Shown in pieces: positions 8,941-18,500 of a stretch of 40,310 bases of DNA. Origin of the DNA: Pseudomonadota bacterium (GTDB taxonomy: Bacteria > Pseudomonadota > Gammaproteobacteria > Burkholderiales > Thiobacillaceae); contig JAUYFG010000047.1 of NCBI GenBank assembly GCA_030690985.1, positions 1 to 40,310 of the forward strand, written 5' to 3'. The position numbers and the translations under genes are program-made. The notes under the pieces are model-generated. The model was not told where the DNA came from and did no database searches. It saw only the letters and a list, made by a program, of their open reading frames with translations. Every line of letters begins with the position of its first letter. Position 1 is the stretch's first letter.

Positions 8941-9677
8941 GGGAAGAACTGCCCATCCTCTACCGCGACGACTGGCTGATTGCTGTCCACAAGCCTGCCG
9001 GCTTGCTGGTGCATCGCAGTGATCTGGATCGCCACGAAACCCGCTTTGCCCTGCAAATCCTGCGCGACCAGATCGGTCGCATGGTGTGGCCGGTGCATCG
9101 GCTCGACAAAGGCACCTCCGGGGTTTTGCTGTTCGCCCTGGATCGCGATGTGGGGCGGGCCTTGAACGGCCAGTTCGAGCGGGGAGAAGTCGATAAAACC
9201 TACCTCGCCGTGGTGCGCGGCCATCCGCCGGAAAGCGGCGAGATCGACCACCCGCTAGCGCGCATGGCGGACGAACATGCCGGCATCGTGGGCGGTCCGG
9301 CACAAACGGCGCTGACCCGCTACCGGCGTCTCGCCACGGTGGAGTTGCCGTACCAGGTGGATCGCTACCCGAGCAGTCGCTATGCCCTGATGGAACTGAA
9401 GCCGCTCACCGGCCGCCGGCACCAGTTGCGCCGCCACCTGAAGCACATTTCCCACCCCATCATCGGCGATGCCACCCACGGCAAGGGGCGCCATAACCGG
9501 CTGTTTCAGGCCTTGTTCGGGTGCCGGCGACTGTTGCTGGCAGCGACGGAGATGCGCCTGAGCCATCCGATCAGCGGTGAGGCGCTGCACCTGGCGGCGC
9601 CGCCGGCCGAGGATTTCATGGCCGTGTTGGAACGGCTTGGCTGGCGTGTCGGGCATCTTGGCGGCGGATTCAAGTAA
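8937..9677 (+). CDS. RluA-family RNA pseudouridine synthase (TruC/RluA-like)
   Basis: This 246-residue protein has the RluA-family catalytic motif HRLDKGTSG with the nucleophile Asp57, the early segment LIAVHKPAGLLVHRS and the later motif KPLTGRRHQLRRHLKHISHPIIGD. These enzymes isomerise uridine to pseudouridine in tRNA or rRNA. Small members without an S4 domain, such as TruC (tRNA U65), have this layout. The start is the GTG at 8937, which overlaps the zwf stop in GTGTGA; no ATG is available before the conserved segment. The exact RNA target cannot be told from sequence. Confidence 0.9.
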
Positions 9678-10084
9678 CGCCGGCCTTTTCAACGGCGCGC
9701 AAATACAGAAGTCGCCGGAATCCGGTGGTGAGTTGGGTTTGATGATCGGCCGGGTCTTTACTGTGCGTAGAGGCGAAGGGGCAATGAGTGGGGGGGGGGG
9801 GCGACTTACGACACGGAAGCGATGTCCAGGCTACACCGTCATGACGGTCAGCTACCTGGTATCGAGCCGTCGTTGAAATAATTGAGGCGGATGCCGGGTC
9901 ATCGGCCGGAACTGCCTGTTGCCCAGACGGGGCTGAATGTAAGAAATGTCCTGCCAGCAGTCTTTCGTCTGTTGTGCGTGGCCGCTGGCCCATGGCTCCA
10001 ACCTAATAATCAGGCCTCGTCCTACCAGGTAGCGTGAATACAATGCGCGCTTGGCTTAGATCGGCTATTCGTAACAACGAGAAC
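9678..10084. other. Gap before the restriction operon, with G12 run and 11-bp inverted repeat
   Basis: No convincing gene was found in this 407-bp stretch. It contains a run of 12 G at 9790-9801 and an 11-bp inverted repeat, GCTACCTGGTA at 9851-9861 and TACCAGGTAGC at 10023-10033, bracketing the last 170 bp before hsdM. Short minus-strand frames here resemble no family known to me. It probably marks the left boundary of the restriction-modification island and should hold its promoter, though no clear -35/-10 pair stood out. Confidence 0.5.
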
Positions 10085-12229
10085 ATGACCCCAACCAACT
10101 TCCAGCAACTCGCCAACTTCATTTGGTCCGTGGCCGACCTGCTACGTGGCCCTTACCGTCCTCCACAATACGAGCGGGTGATGCTTCCGCTCACGGTGTT
10201 GCGTCGCTTCGATTGGGTACTGGAGCCTACCAAGGAGGCCGTGCTCAGAAAACACGCTGAACTCACGGCCAAGGGGCAACCCAACATCGATGCCATCCTG
10301 AACAATCTGGCCAAGGATGAAGATGGCAAGCCGCTGGGTTTTCACAATCACAGCCAACTCGATTTCCGCAAGCTCAAAGGCGACCCGGACAACATTGGCC
10401 GCCACCTCGCCGACTACATCAACGGTTTCTCCGAGAACATCCGCAAAATCTTCGAGCGCTTCGAGTTCGAGAAGGAAATTGAAAAGCTCGAAGAAGCCAA
10501 CCGCCTCTATCAGGTCGTTGCGCAATTCGCCGAGATGGACTTGCATCCCAAGCGGGTGGACAACATCACCATGGGCCTGGTGTTCGAGGATCTGATCCGC
10601 CGCTTCAATGAAGCCGCCAACGAAACGGCCGGTGACCACTTCACCCCGCGCGAGGTCATCCGGCTCATGGTCAACCTGCTGCTGGAACCCGATACCAAGG
10701 TGCTCACACAGGAAGGAATCATCGTCACCATCTGCGACCCGGCTTGCGGCACCGGTGGCATGTTGGCCGAGGCGCAGAACTGGATTCGCGCCCATAACGA
10801 GCACGCCACCGTCAAGGTTTACGGCCAGGATTACAACCCGCGCTCTTACGCTGTGGCCGCTTCCGACTTGCTCATCAAGGGTCACAAGGACAGCCAGGTC
10901 GCACTTGGCAATACGCTCACCGATGATCCTTTTCCTAACAATCATTTCGACTATCTGCTGGCCAACCCGCCTTTCGGGGTGGACTGGAAGGCCGAGAAGA
11001 AGATCATCGACCGCTGGCCCAACTTCCGTGGCTATAACGGCAAGCTGCCGCGCATCAACGATGGTGCTTTGCTCTTCCTGCTCTACATGATGAGCAAGTT
11101 CCAGGACTACGCGCCCACAAAGGATGGAAAAACGCGTGAGAAGCCCGGCTCGCGCACCGCCATCGTCTTCAACGGTTCGCCGCTTTTCACCGGCGGCGCG
11201 GGTAGCGGCGAAAGTGAAATCCGCCGCTGGATCATCGAGCGAGACCAATTGGAGGCCATCGTCGCGCTGCCCGAGCAGATGTTCTACAACACCGGCATCG
11301 GCACCTTCATCTGGGTAGTCACCAACCGCAAGGCAGCCCACCGCAAAGGCAAGATCCAACTCATCGACGCCCGCGAACGCTGGACGCCGATGAAACGCAG
11401 CCTGGGGGACAAGCGCCGCTACCTGGACCAGGCCGCGATCGACGGCATCACCCGCGAACACGGCGCGATGGACAGCAGCACCACCAGCCGAGTGTTCGAC
11501 AACACTGATTTTGGTTATCGCCGCATCACCGTCAACCGTCCACTGCGCCTGCGTTTTCAGCTCACCGCCGACGCTAAAGATCGTTTCCTCAACACCTGCC
11601 CGGAACTCTACGATGCCCTGCAGGCCGTGGAAGATGCCCTGGGCGCCGAGCCCCAGTTCGATTGGAACAAAGCTTGGGAAAAGGTACAAAAGACCTTCAA
11701 GCGCCTGCCTGACGACGTGGAAGCCTGGACGCCCGGAGCCAAGGGCACGGCCCAGAGGAAGATCTTCCGCGAATGCTTCACCACGGTAGACCCCGAGGCC
11801 GAGGCCGTGATTGCCAAGCACACCAAGGTCGATGCTTTGGACGACGAGGCCCTGTTTCCCCAACCGATCATGGTGGATGGCCTCAGCGACGACGCCCTGC
11901 ACGCACTGCTGGGCCTGCATGCTGATGGCAAGGGCAAACACATCGAGTACGAGGCCGACCCGGCGCTTAAAGACACAGAGAACATCCCGCTCAAGGAAGA
12001 CATCGTCAGCTACTTCTTGCGCGAAGTGCGGCCCTATGTGGCCGATGCCTGGATCGACCGCGAGACGCTCGACGAACAGGACGGCGGCATCGGCAAGGTC
12101 GGCTACGAGATCAACTTCAACCGTGAGTTCTTCCAGTACAAGGCGCCGCGCCCCTTGAAGGAGATTGATGCTGAATTGGCCGGTGTAGAGAAGCGGATAT
12201 TGGACTTGCTGCGCGAGGTGACGGAGTGA
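10085..12229 (+). CDS. hsdM: Type I restriction-modification system, methyltransferase subunit
   Basis: This 714-residue subunit has the N-terminal HsdM helical domain (MTPTNFQQLANFIWSVADLL) and the N6-adenine methyltransferase core with motif I DPACGTGG (about 218-225, SAM binding) and motif IV NPPF (294-297, catalysis). With HsdS it methylates adenine in the target site; with HsdR it forms the restriction complex. The long C-terminal region places it among the larger (about 700-residue) HsdM variants. The start at 10085 is preferred to the in-frame ATG at 10034 because the family begins MTPTNFQQ. Its stop overlaps the hsdS start by 4 nt (GTGA). Confidence 0.95.
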   Translation: MTPTNFQQLANFIWSVADLLRGPYRPPQYERVMLPLTVLRRFDWVLEPTKEAVLRKHAELTAKGQPNIDAILNNLAKDEDGKPLGFHNHSQLDFRKLKGDPDNIGRHLADYINGFSENIRKIFERFEFEKEIEKLEEANRLYQVVAQFAEMDLHPKRVDNITMGLVFEDLIRRFNEAANETAGDHFTPREVIRLMVNLLLEPDTKVLTQEGIIVTICDPACGTGGMLAEAQNWIRAHNEHATVKVYGQDYNPRSYAVAASDLLIKGHKDSQVALGNTLTDDPFPNNHFDYLLANPPFGVDWKAEKKIIDRWPNFRGYNGKLPRINDGALLFLLYMMSKFQDYAPTKDGKTREKPGSRTAIVFNGSPLFTGGAGSGESEIRRWIIERDQLEAIVALPEQMFYNTGIGTFIWVVTNRKAAHRKGKIQLIDARERWTPMKRSLGDKRRYLDQAAIDGITREHGAMDSSTTSRVFDNTDFGYRRITVNRPLRLRFQLTADAKDRFLNTCPELYDALQAVEDALGAEPQFDWNKAWEKVQKTFKRLPDDVEAWTPGAKGTAQRKIFRECFTTVDPEAEAVIAKHTKVDALDDEALFPQPIMVDGLSDDALHALLGLHADGKGKHIEYEADPALKDTENIPLKEDIVSYFLREVRPYVADAWIDRETLDEQDGGIGKVGYEINFNREFFQYKAPRPLKEIDAELAGVEKRILDLLREVTE

Positions 12230-13536
12230 ACGCCACGGAGCTACTCGCCACACTCCCTGATAACTGGAGCCGAGTGCCACTGAAGGCTGCTTGCTACTAC
12301 ACGGTAAGCAATGTGGATAAGCACTCCATTGATGGCGAGTTGCCAGTTCGACTCTGCAACTACACCGATGTCTATAAGAATGACCGGGTATCTCCGGACA
12401 TGGACCTTATGGTGGCCACCGCCACGAAGGAGGAAATTGATCGCTTCCGCCTTAAGGTAGGTGATGTTGTTATCACGAAAGACTCGGAATCGTGGGACGA
12501 CATCGCTATACCTGCCTACGTGGAGGGAACCGCTGATGATTTTGTGTGCGGATACCACCTCGCGTTTATTCGTCCAGATAAAAATGTTCTAGACGGGCGC
12601 TTTCTATTCCGTTGCATTCAGTCCAGACCAGTGGCACTCCAACTGGAGCTAGAAGCGACAGGCGTGACGAGATACGGACTGCCCAAAGGGGCCATAGGCT
12701 CCGCTTTGCTGCCGTTACCTCCGTTGAGCATCCAAAGTCAGATCGCCGACTACCTCGACCTCGAAACTGCCCGCATCGACGCACTGATTGCCGAGAAGGA
12801 ACACATGCTTGCGCTGCTGGAAGAAAAGCGCGCTGCACTTATCAGCCGCGTTGTCACCAATGGCCTCGACCCCGATGTGACGATGAAGTCATCGCGGATG
12901 CAGTGGCTCCCCTCTGTTCCCGCAGCTTGGGATGTTTGTCAGCTGAAGCGGACCTGGGCTTCATCCGACTACGGCTTATCGGAGAGCATTCGCGATGAAG
13001 GCGATATCGCAGTGCTTCGGATGAGTTGCATCGTCGATGGCAGAGTCGATGTCACAAAAGCGGGAACAATCACGCAGGTTGATGAATCGCTACTACTTCA
13101 GCGAAACGACTTGCTTTTCAATCGAACAAACAGTCTCGACCAAATTGCAAAGGTGGGGGTCGTTGACTTTGATCCGGAAAATCCTTTGACCTTTGCGTCT
13201 TACCTTGTACGACTTCGCGTGAATAATCGCGCTACACCTCACTATCTTGTCTATCTGCTGAACTCAACCCAGTTTTTGGAATACGCGCGCAAGAACGCCA
13301 TCCCTGCTATCGGCCAGGCTAATCTGAGCCCGACGCGCTACGGCGAAATCCATATCCCCCTTCCGCCAGTCGACGAGCAGGAACGAATCGTTCGCTTTCT
13401 TGACGACGACGCCAAGACCGCCAATCCGATCCGCAAACACATTCGTCGGTCATCTGAACTGCTCAAAGAGCGCCGTGCTGCCCTGATTACTGTCGCCGTC
13501 ACCGGCCAAATTCCGCTGGTGGAGATGGCAATATGA
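12226..13536 (+). CDS. hsdS: Type I restriction-modification system, specificity subunit
   Basis: This 436-residue protein has the classic two-half layout: a target recognition domain (about 10-155), a conserved helical spacer (LPPLSIQSQIADYL...LEEKRAALISRVVTNGLDP, about 160-215), a second recognition domain (225-370) and a second conserved spacer (LPPVDEQERIVRFL...LLKERRAALITVAVTGQI). The two halves bind the two parts of a split DNA target. It begins with GTG overlapping hsdM and ends in an ATGA overlap with the AAA ATPase gene. The recognition domains look less GC-rich by eye than hsdM, as is usual for these exchanged segments. Confidence 0.95.
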   Translation: MNATELLATLPDNWSRVPLKAACYYTVSNVDKHSIDGELPVRLCNYTDVYKNDRVSPDMDLMVATATKEEIDRFRLKVGDVVITKDSESWDDIAIPAYVEGTADDFVCGYHLAFIRPDKNVLDGRFLFRCIQSRPVALQLELEATGVTRYGLPKGAIGSALLPLPPLSIQSQIADYLDLETARIDALIAEKEHMLALLEEKRAALISRVVTNGLDPDVTMKSSRMQWLPSVPAAWDVCQLKRTWASSDYGLSESIRDEGDIAVLRMSCIVDGRVDVTKAGTITQVDESLLLQRNDLLFNRTNSLDQIAKVGVVDFDPENPLTFASYLVRLRVNNRATPHYLVYLLNSTQFLEYARKNAIPAIGQANLSPTRYGEIHIPLPPVDEQERIVRFLDDDAKTANPIRKHIRRSSELLKERRAALITVAVTGQIPLVEMAI

Positions 13537-14909
13537 AACTGCAACGACTCACGCTCGCCAACTTCCGGGGGTTCGACCAAATCGAGCTCGATATCGCCAC
13601 CGACGTTACTGTGATAGCCGGCGTTAATGGTGTTGGTAAGTCCGGTGTGCTGAAAGCCTTGGCGAGTGCGATGTCCTTGGCACTTCCACGATTTACTGCG
13701 TCTACCGAGGTCCCGCTTGGGCTGGCTGATACCGATGTTCAATTCAGCAAGGCGGGGCTGTCCTTGTCTGCCGAGCTCAGTCTTGATGCAGCAGATATCT
13801 ATATCGACATCACCAGAGCCGCACCACTAGAAAAAGACAAGGCTGAAGCCCTACTTAAGCGCCGTGATGATTTGCGGTTCGCAACCCGCGAAACCAAGAA
13901 GGGTTCCAAGGAAGAGCAGGCGATTAATGACGACATTCGCTTGATTGATCTGCAACTGGCCCCAGTGAGCGATGTACCGGTAGTCCGTATCCTACCCAAG
14001 AGCCCAGACATAGTTCCAGAGGAAATCTGCGCAAAGGGTAAGGTCAGCAATGTGCAACCAATTGCGGTGTTCTACTCGACCGCCCGCTTTTTCTCACGTT
14101 TGCCTCCGGTCCTGCCAAAGACAAAATCAGTAGACCTCGCTGCTGCCTACGATAAGGCACTTAATCAGATGGAGGTTTCGCTGAATGACTTTGCCAACTG
14201 GTATCGCGTCCTCGTCGACGATAAACCGCCTGAATTAACAACAAGGATGTTTCAGCAACTTGAAGCGGCGGTCAGTGTCTTTTTGCCTGGCGTCTCTAAC
14301 CTCCAGATCCACGCTGACCGCCCCCCACGTTTTAGTGTCGATAAAAATTGCAGCCACTTTTACCTTGAGCAACTATCAGACGGCGAGCGTGGACTGTTGG
14401 CCCTGGTCTTCGACCTGACTCGCCGCTTGGCCATCGCCAACCCGAACAGCAACAACCCGATTGCCGAGGGCGTGGCGTTGGTAATGATTGACGAGATAGA
14501 GCTGCACCTGCACCCCAAGTGGCAGCGCCAAGTGTTGAGACGGCTGCGCGATGCCTTTAAGAATTGTCAGTTTGTCGTAACGTCGCATTCACCCCAAGTA
14601 ATCGGACAAGTGCGCCCAGAAGCGCTTCGACTATTGCATCACGATGCATCGGGAAAGGTCACCTTGGTCCCAGTGGCGCAATCATTTGGCATGGATAGCA
14701 ACTGGATTCTGCAAAACGTGATGGGCGTTCCAGCACGTGATTATGAAACCGAGCAGCGGCTTTCGACAATTTATCAGGCGATTGACGAAGGCAAGCTCCA
14801 AGATGCGCGAGCGCTTGCCGAGAGCCTGCGGTCGGATATCGGCGATTTTCCTGACCTGCAAGAGGCGCTTGCATTGTTAGACCGGTTCGAGCTATTGGGG
14901 AGCGAATGA
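13533..14909 (+). CDS. ptuA: AAA/ABC-type ATPase, PtuA-like (Septu defence)
   Basis: This 458-residue soluble ATPase has Walker A GVNGVGKS (30-37) after LTLANFRGFD, an ABC signature-like LSDGE (281-285), Walker B MIDEIE (Asp320, Glu321) followed by LHLHPKWQRQVL, and a switch region VVTSHSPQVI. This is the SMC/OLD-like ATPase layout of Septu PtuA. The next gene encodes an HNH protein of the usual PtuB partner type, and both overlap by 4 nt. The pair is unusual in lying between hsdS and hsdR. Alternatives are another defence-linked OLD-like ATPase or an Rlo-type restriction-linked gene. No Toprim domain follows the ATPase, which argues against an OLD nuclease. Confidence 0.8.
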   Translation: MKLQRLTLANFRGFDQIELDIATDVTVIAGVNGVGKSGVLKALASAMSLALPRFTASTEVPLGLADTDVQFSKAGLSLSAELSLDAADIYIDITRAAPLEKDKAEALLKRRDDLRFATRETKKGSKEEQAINDDIRLIDLQLAPVSDVPVVRILPKSPDIVPEEICAKGKVSNVQPIAVFYSTARFFSRLPPVLPKTKSVDLAAAYDKALNQMEVSLNDFANWYRVLVDDKPPELTTRMFQQLEAAVSVFLPGVSNLQIHADRPPRFSVDKNCSHFYLEQLSDGERGLLALVFDLTRRLAIANPNSNNPIAEGVALVMIDEIELHLHPKWQRQVLRRLRDAFKNCQFVVTSHSPQVIGQVRPEALRLLHHDASGKVTLVPVAQSFGMDSNWILQNVMGVPARDYETEQRLSTIYQAIDEGKLQDARALAESLRSDIGDFPDLQEALALLDRFELLGSE

Positions 14910-15577
14910 GGCGAATCACAAAGACACATGCACCCCAGGAACTGCTGAACTGGTGCCATGAGAACAAAGACCTCAACCACACCTACAAAGACCTGTTGGG
15001 GACAAAGGCACATGCCGTACTCAAGGAGAAACTCATTGAGGAGCAGGGCGCACTTTGTGCCTACACGGGTCGAGCCATAGCGGACGCCACGTCACATGTG
15101 GAGCACTTAAAGCCGCAAAACCAATGCGTGGGGTGGGAAGACGTTGAATACAGGAACGTTGTTGCCTGCTTTCCTGCAGATGGGGGAGATACCTCGCATG
15201 GATACGGTGCACCGGTAAAAGCAGGATGGTGGGATGAAGCAAAATTCGTTTCACCAGTGGCGGAAGATTGCGAGCGGCGGTTCCGCTTTGCATGGAGTGG
15301 ACATATCCATCCATGTCCGGATGACCATGAGGCGGCCAAAAAAACAATCAAGATTCTTGACCTAGATAACAAAGATCTACGGGATCTGCGTAAAGCACGA
15401 ATCGATGGTTTTTTCGGATTCGGTGCAAGAACCAGAAATCGACCGCTTTCAGTTGCTGACGCCAAGACGGCACTCGAAAACATTGATCGCGTAGACTCCT
15501 CCGGGCGCCTCCGAGAATTCTGCTTTGTGCTGAAACAATTGCTGCCAAAGTACATCGCGCAAGAGGGTGGACGATGA
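14906..15577 (+). CDS. ptuB: HNH nuclease-like protein, PtuB-like (Septu / TIGR02646 type)
   Basis: This 223-residue protein has the arrangement of the HNH proteins found beside PtuA-type ATPases and in some retron systems: LCAYTGR with Cys51, then HVEHLKP (His64, Glu66, His67), then YRNVVACF (Asn84, Cys89). The EH...N spacing fits a beta-beta-alpha-metal nuclease fold with the usual C-terminal helical part (KKTIKILDLDN). The second Cys of a CxxC zinc knuckle is Thr here (CAYT), so metal binding may differ from other members. It overlaps both the ATPase and hsdR genes by ATGA. It would act as the DNA-cutting effector; no reverse transcriptase or retron RNA is adjacent. Confidence 0.75.
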   Translation: MRRITKTHAPQELLNWCHENKDLNHTYKDLLGTKAHAVLKEKLIEEQGALCAYTGRAIADATSHVEHLKPQNQCVGWEDVEYRNVVACFPADGGDTSHGYGAPVKAGWWDEAKFVSPVAEDCERRFRFAWSGHIHPCPDDHEAAKKTIKILDLDNKDLRDLRKARIDGFFGFGARTRNRPLSVADAKTALENIDRVDSSGRLREFCFVLKQLLPKYIAQEGGR

Positions 15578-18500
15578 CTAAGAGAACCAGCGAAGCCGCC
15601 TTCGAAACAGCCATCGAATCCGTTTTGCTGACGAATGGCTACACCCGCGTAGACGGCAACAGCTTCGACCGTGAACGGGCCATCTTTCCGGCTGAGGCGC
15701 TGGCCTTTATCCGGGAAACCCAGCCCAAGGTGTGGGAGAAGCTGGAAGCCCTGCATGGCGATCAAACCGGCGAGCGGGTGCTGGAATCGCTGTGTAAATG
15801 GCTGGACACCCAAGGGGCGTTATCAACCTTGCGCCACGGCTTCAAGTGCTTCGGCAAAACGCTGCGCATAGCTTTTTTTCGCCCGGCGCATGGGCTCAAT
15901 CCAGCTCTGGCGGCGCGCTACCAGGCCAACCGGCTTGGTCTGACCCGGCAACTGCATTTCAGCTCCAAGAACGAGAAATCGCTGGATGTGGTGTTGTCGG
16001 TAAACGGCGTGCCATTGGTGACGCTGGAATTGAAGAACCCGCTTACAGGTCAAATGGTGGCTAACGCCATTCATCAATATCGCCACGACCGCGATCCGCG
16101 CGAGCTGATATTCCAGTTCACCAAACGCACACTGGTGCATTTTGCGGTGGACACGGAAGAGGTGCATATGACCACGCGCCTCGCCGGCTCTGGCACCTAT
16201 TTCTTGCCCTTTAACCGTGGCAACCATGGCGGGGCTGGCAATGAACCCGACAAGGCCGGCCGTAACTACAAGACTGCGTACTTGTGGGAAGAAGTCTTGC
16301 AGCGTGACAGTTTGCTGGATTTGTTGGCGCGCTTCCTCCATCTGGATGTTCGAGAGAATATCGCCGAGGACGGTAAAAAGGTGCGCAAGGAAATCATGAT
16401 CTTTCCGCGCTATCACCAGCTTCAAGCCATGCGCCAAATTGTGGGGGCTGCCGCTTCCGAAGGGGTGGGCCATAACTACCTGGTCGAACATTCGGCGGGT
16501 AGTGGCAAGAGCAATACGATTGCTTGGCTGGCGCACCGGCTTTCGTCGCTGCACAACGAAAAAGACGAGCGGATTTTCGACAGCGTGGTGGTGATCACGG
16601 ACCGCGTGGTATTGGACCGGCAGTTGCAGAACACGATTTACCAGTTTGACCACCGCCAGGGCGTGGTGCAGAAGATTGACGAGGATTCGCGGCAACTTGC
16701 CGAGGCGCTTGAATCCGGTGTGCCGATCATCATCACTACTTTGCAAAAGTTTCCGTTTGTTTCTGGCCAGTTGATGAAGCTCGCCGAGGAGCGCGGCGAA
16801 GGCAGCCGCAGCCATCTGCCAACCCGCAAATACGCGGTGATCATCGACGAAGCGCACAGCTCGCAGTCGGGTGAAACCGCCACCGAGTTAAAGGGTGTGC
16901 TGGGCGGCGCCGAATTGCGCAAGAAGGCGCAGGAAATGGCCGAAGAAGAAGGCGAAGTTGAATTGGAGCGGCTGTTTCGTTCAATGGCCAAACGCGGCCA
17001 CCAGCCCAACATGAGTTTCTTCGCGTTTACCGCCACGCCCAAACATAAGACGCTGGCAATCTTTGGTCGTAACGGCGAGCCCTTCCACCGCTACACGATG
17101 CGTCAGGCCATTGAGGAGGGTTTCATTGAGGACGTCTTGCTGAACTATGTGACGTACCAAACCTACTACAAGCTGATCAAGAAGGCCGAGGACGACCCCA
17201 ATGTCGAGCGCAAGAAGGCCGCGAAGGCGCTCGCCAGATTCATGCGCCTGCACCCGCACAACATCGGCCAGAAAACCGAAGTGATGGTTGAACATTTCCA
17301 GCAGTTCACCCGCCACAAGATCGGCGGCCATGCCAAGGCCATGGTGGTGACCGGTTCACGGTTGGAGGCGGTCCGCTACAAGCAGTCATTCGATGAATAC
17401 ATCGCCGAGAAGGGCTACCCGATCAAGAGCTTGGTAGCTTTTTCGGGAACCGTGGAAGACGACAAGCTGGCCGAGAAAACCTACACCGAAGTCGAAATGA
17501 ACGCTGGGGTAAAAGAAAAAGAGTTGCCCGACACATTCGCCAAGCCTGACTACCGCGTGTTGTTGGTGGCTGAGAAATATCAGACCGGCTTTGACCAGCC
17601 ACTGTTGCACACCATGTACGTAGATAAACGGCTCTCCGGTATTCAAGCCGTGCAGACACTCTCGCGCCTGAACCGCACTCATCCGCTCAAGGACGAGACC
17701 TTCGTGCTTGATTTCGTGAATGACCCGGCAGAGATTCAGGAGGCCTTCCGCCAATACTACGAAGGCTCAGTGATGGGCGAGCAGGTGGACCCTGACAAGC
17801 TCTATGAGGTGAAGGCTGAGCTAGACGCTTCGGCCATCTATCTGCATACCGAGGTTGACGATTTCGCGAAGGTATTTTTTGCCCCAAAGCGCCGCCAGAG
17901 CACGTCAGATCACAAGACCATGAATGCAATACTTGACCAAGCGGTCGCGCGTTTTACGCAGTTGCAAGCCAGATCAGAGGAGGAGGCTGATTTGTGGCGG
18001 GGCAAGACACAAGCCTTCAGAAACCTATACAGCTTTCTTAGCCAAGTGATTCCATATCAGGACAGCGATCTTGAGAAACTGTTCACCTATTTGCGCCATC
18101 TTGCTCTGAAGCTGCCAAAGAGAAAAACTGGGCCGGGTTACCAATTCGACGAGGAAGTTGAGTTGGATTACTACCGGCTGCAGAAAATCAGTGAAGGTTC
18201 TATTAGCCTCAATGAGGGCTACATCAAGCCGCTGGATGGCCCGCGAGAAGTAGGTACCGGCATGGTGCGCGAGGAGCACGTCTCGCTGTCACGTCTAATC
18301 GACATCATCAATGAACGCTTTGGTGGTGAGTTGAATGAAGCTGACCAATTATTCTTCGATCAGATAGCAGAAGCAGCCAGCAAGATCGAGGCATTACAGA
18401 AGGCAGCGGCGGTGAATTCATTGGACAAGTTCCAGCTTGTGTTCAGGCAAGCGCTAGAGGCGTTGTTCATCGAACGGATGGAACTGAACGAGGCGCTTTT

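Noticed and set aside
9670-10043. Small minus-strand genes before hsdM
   Set aside because: The products have low-complexity composition and no family resemblance; one spans the G12 run.
10142-12280. 712-codon minus-strand frame opposite hsdM
   Set aside because: It mirrors the codon structure of hsdM, which has all methyltransferase motifs; no domain is seen in the antisense product.
13533-15577. Retron of the PtuAB (Ec78-like) type
   Set aside because: No reverse transcriptase gene or space for a retron RNA exists; both ends overlap hsd genes by 4 nt.
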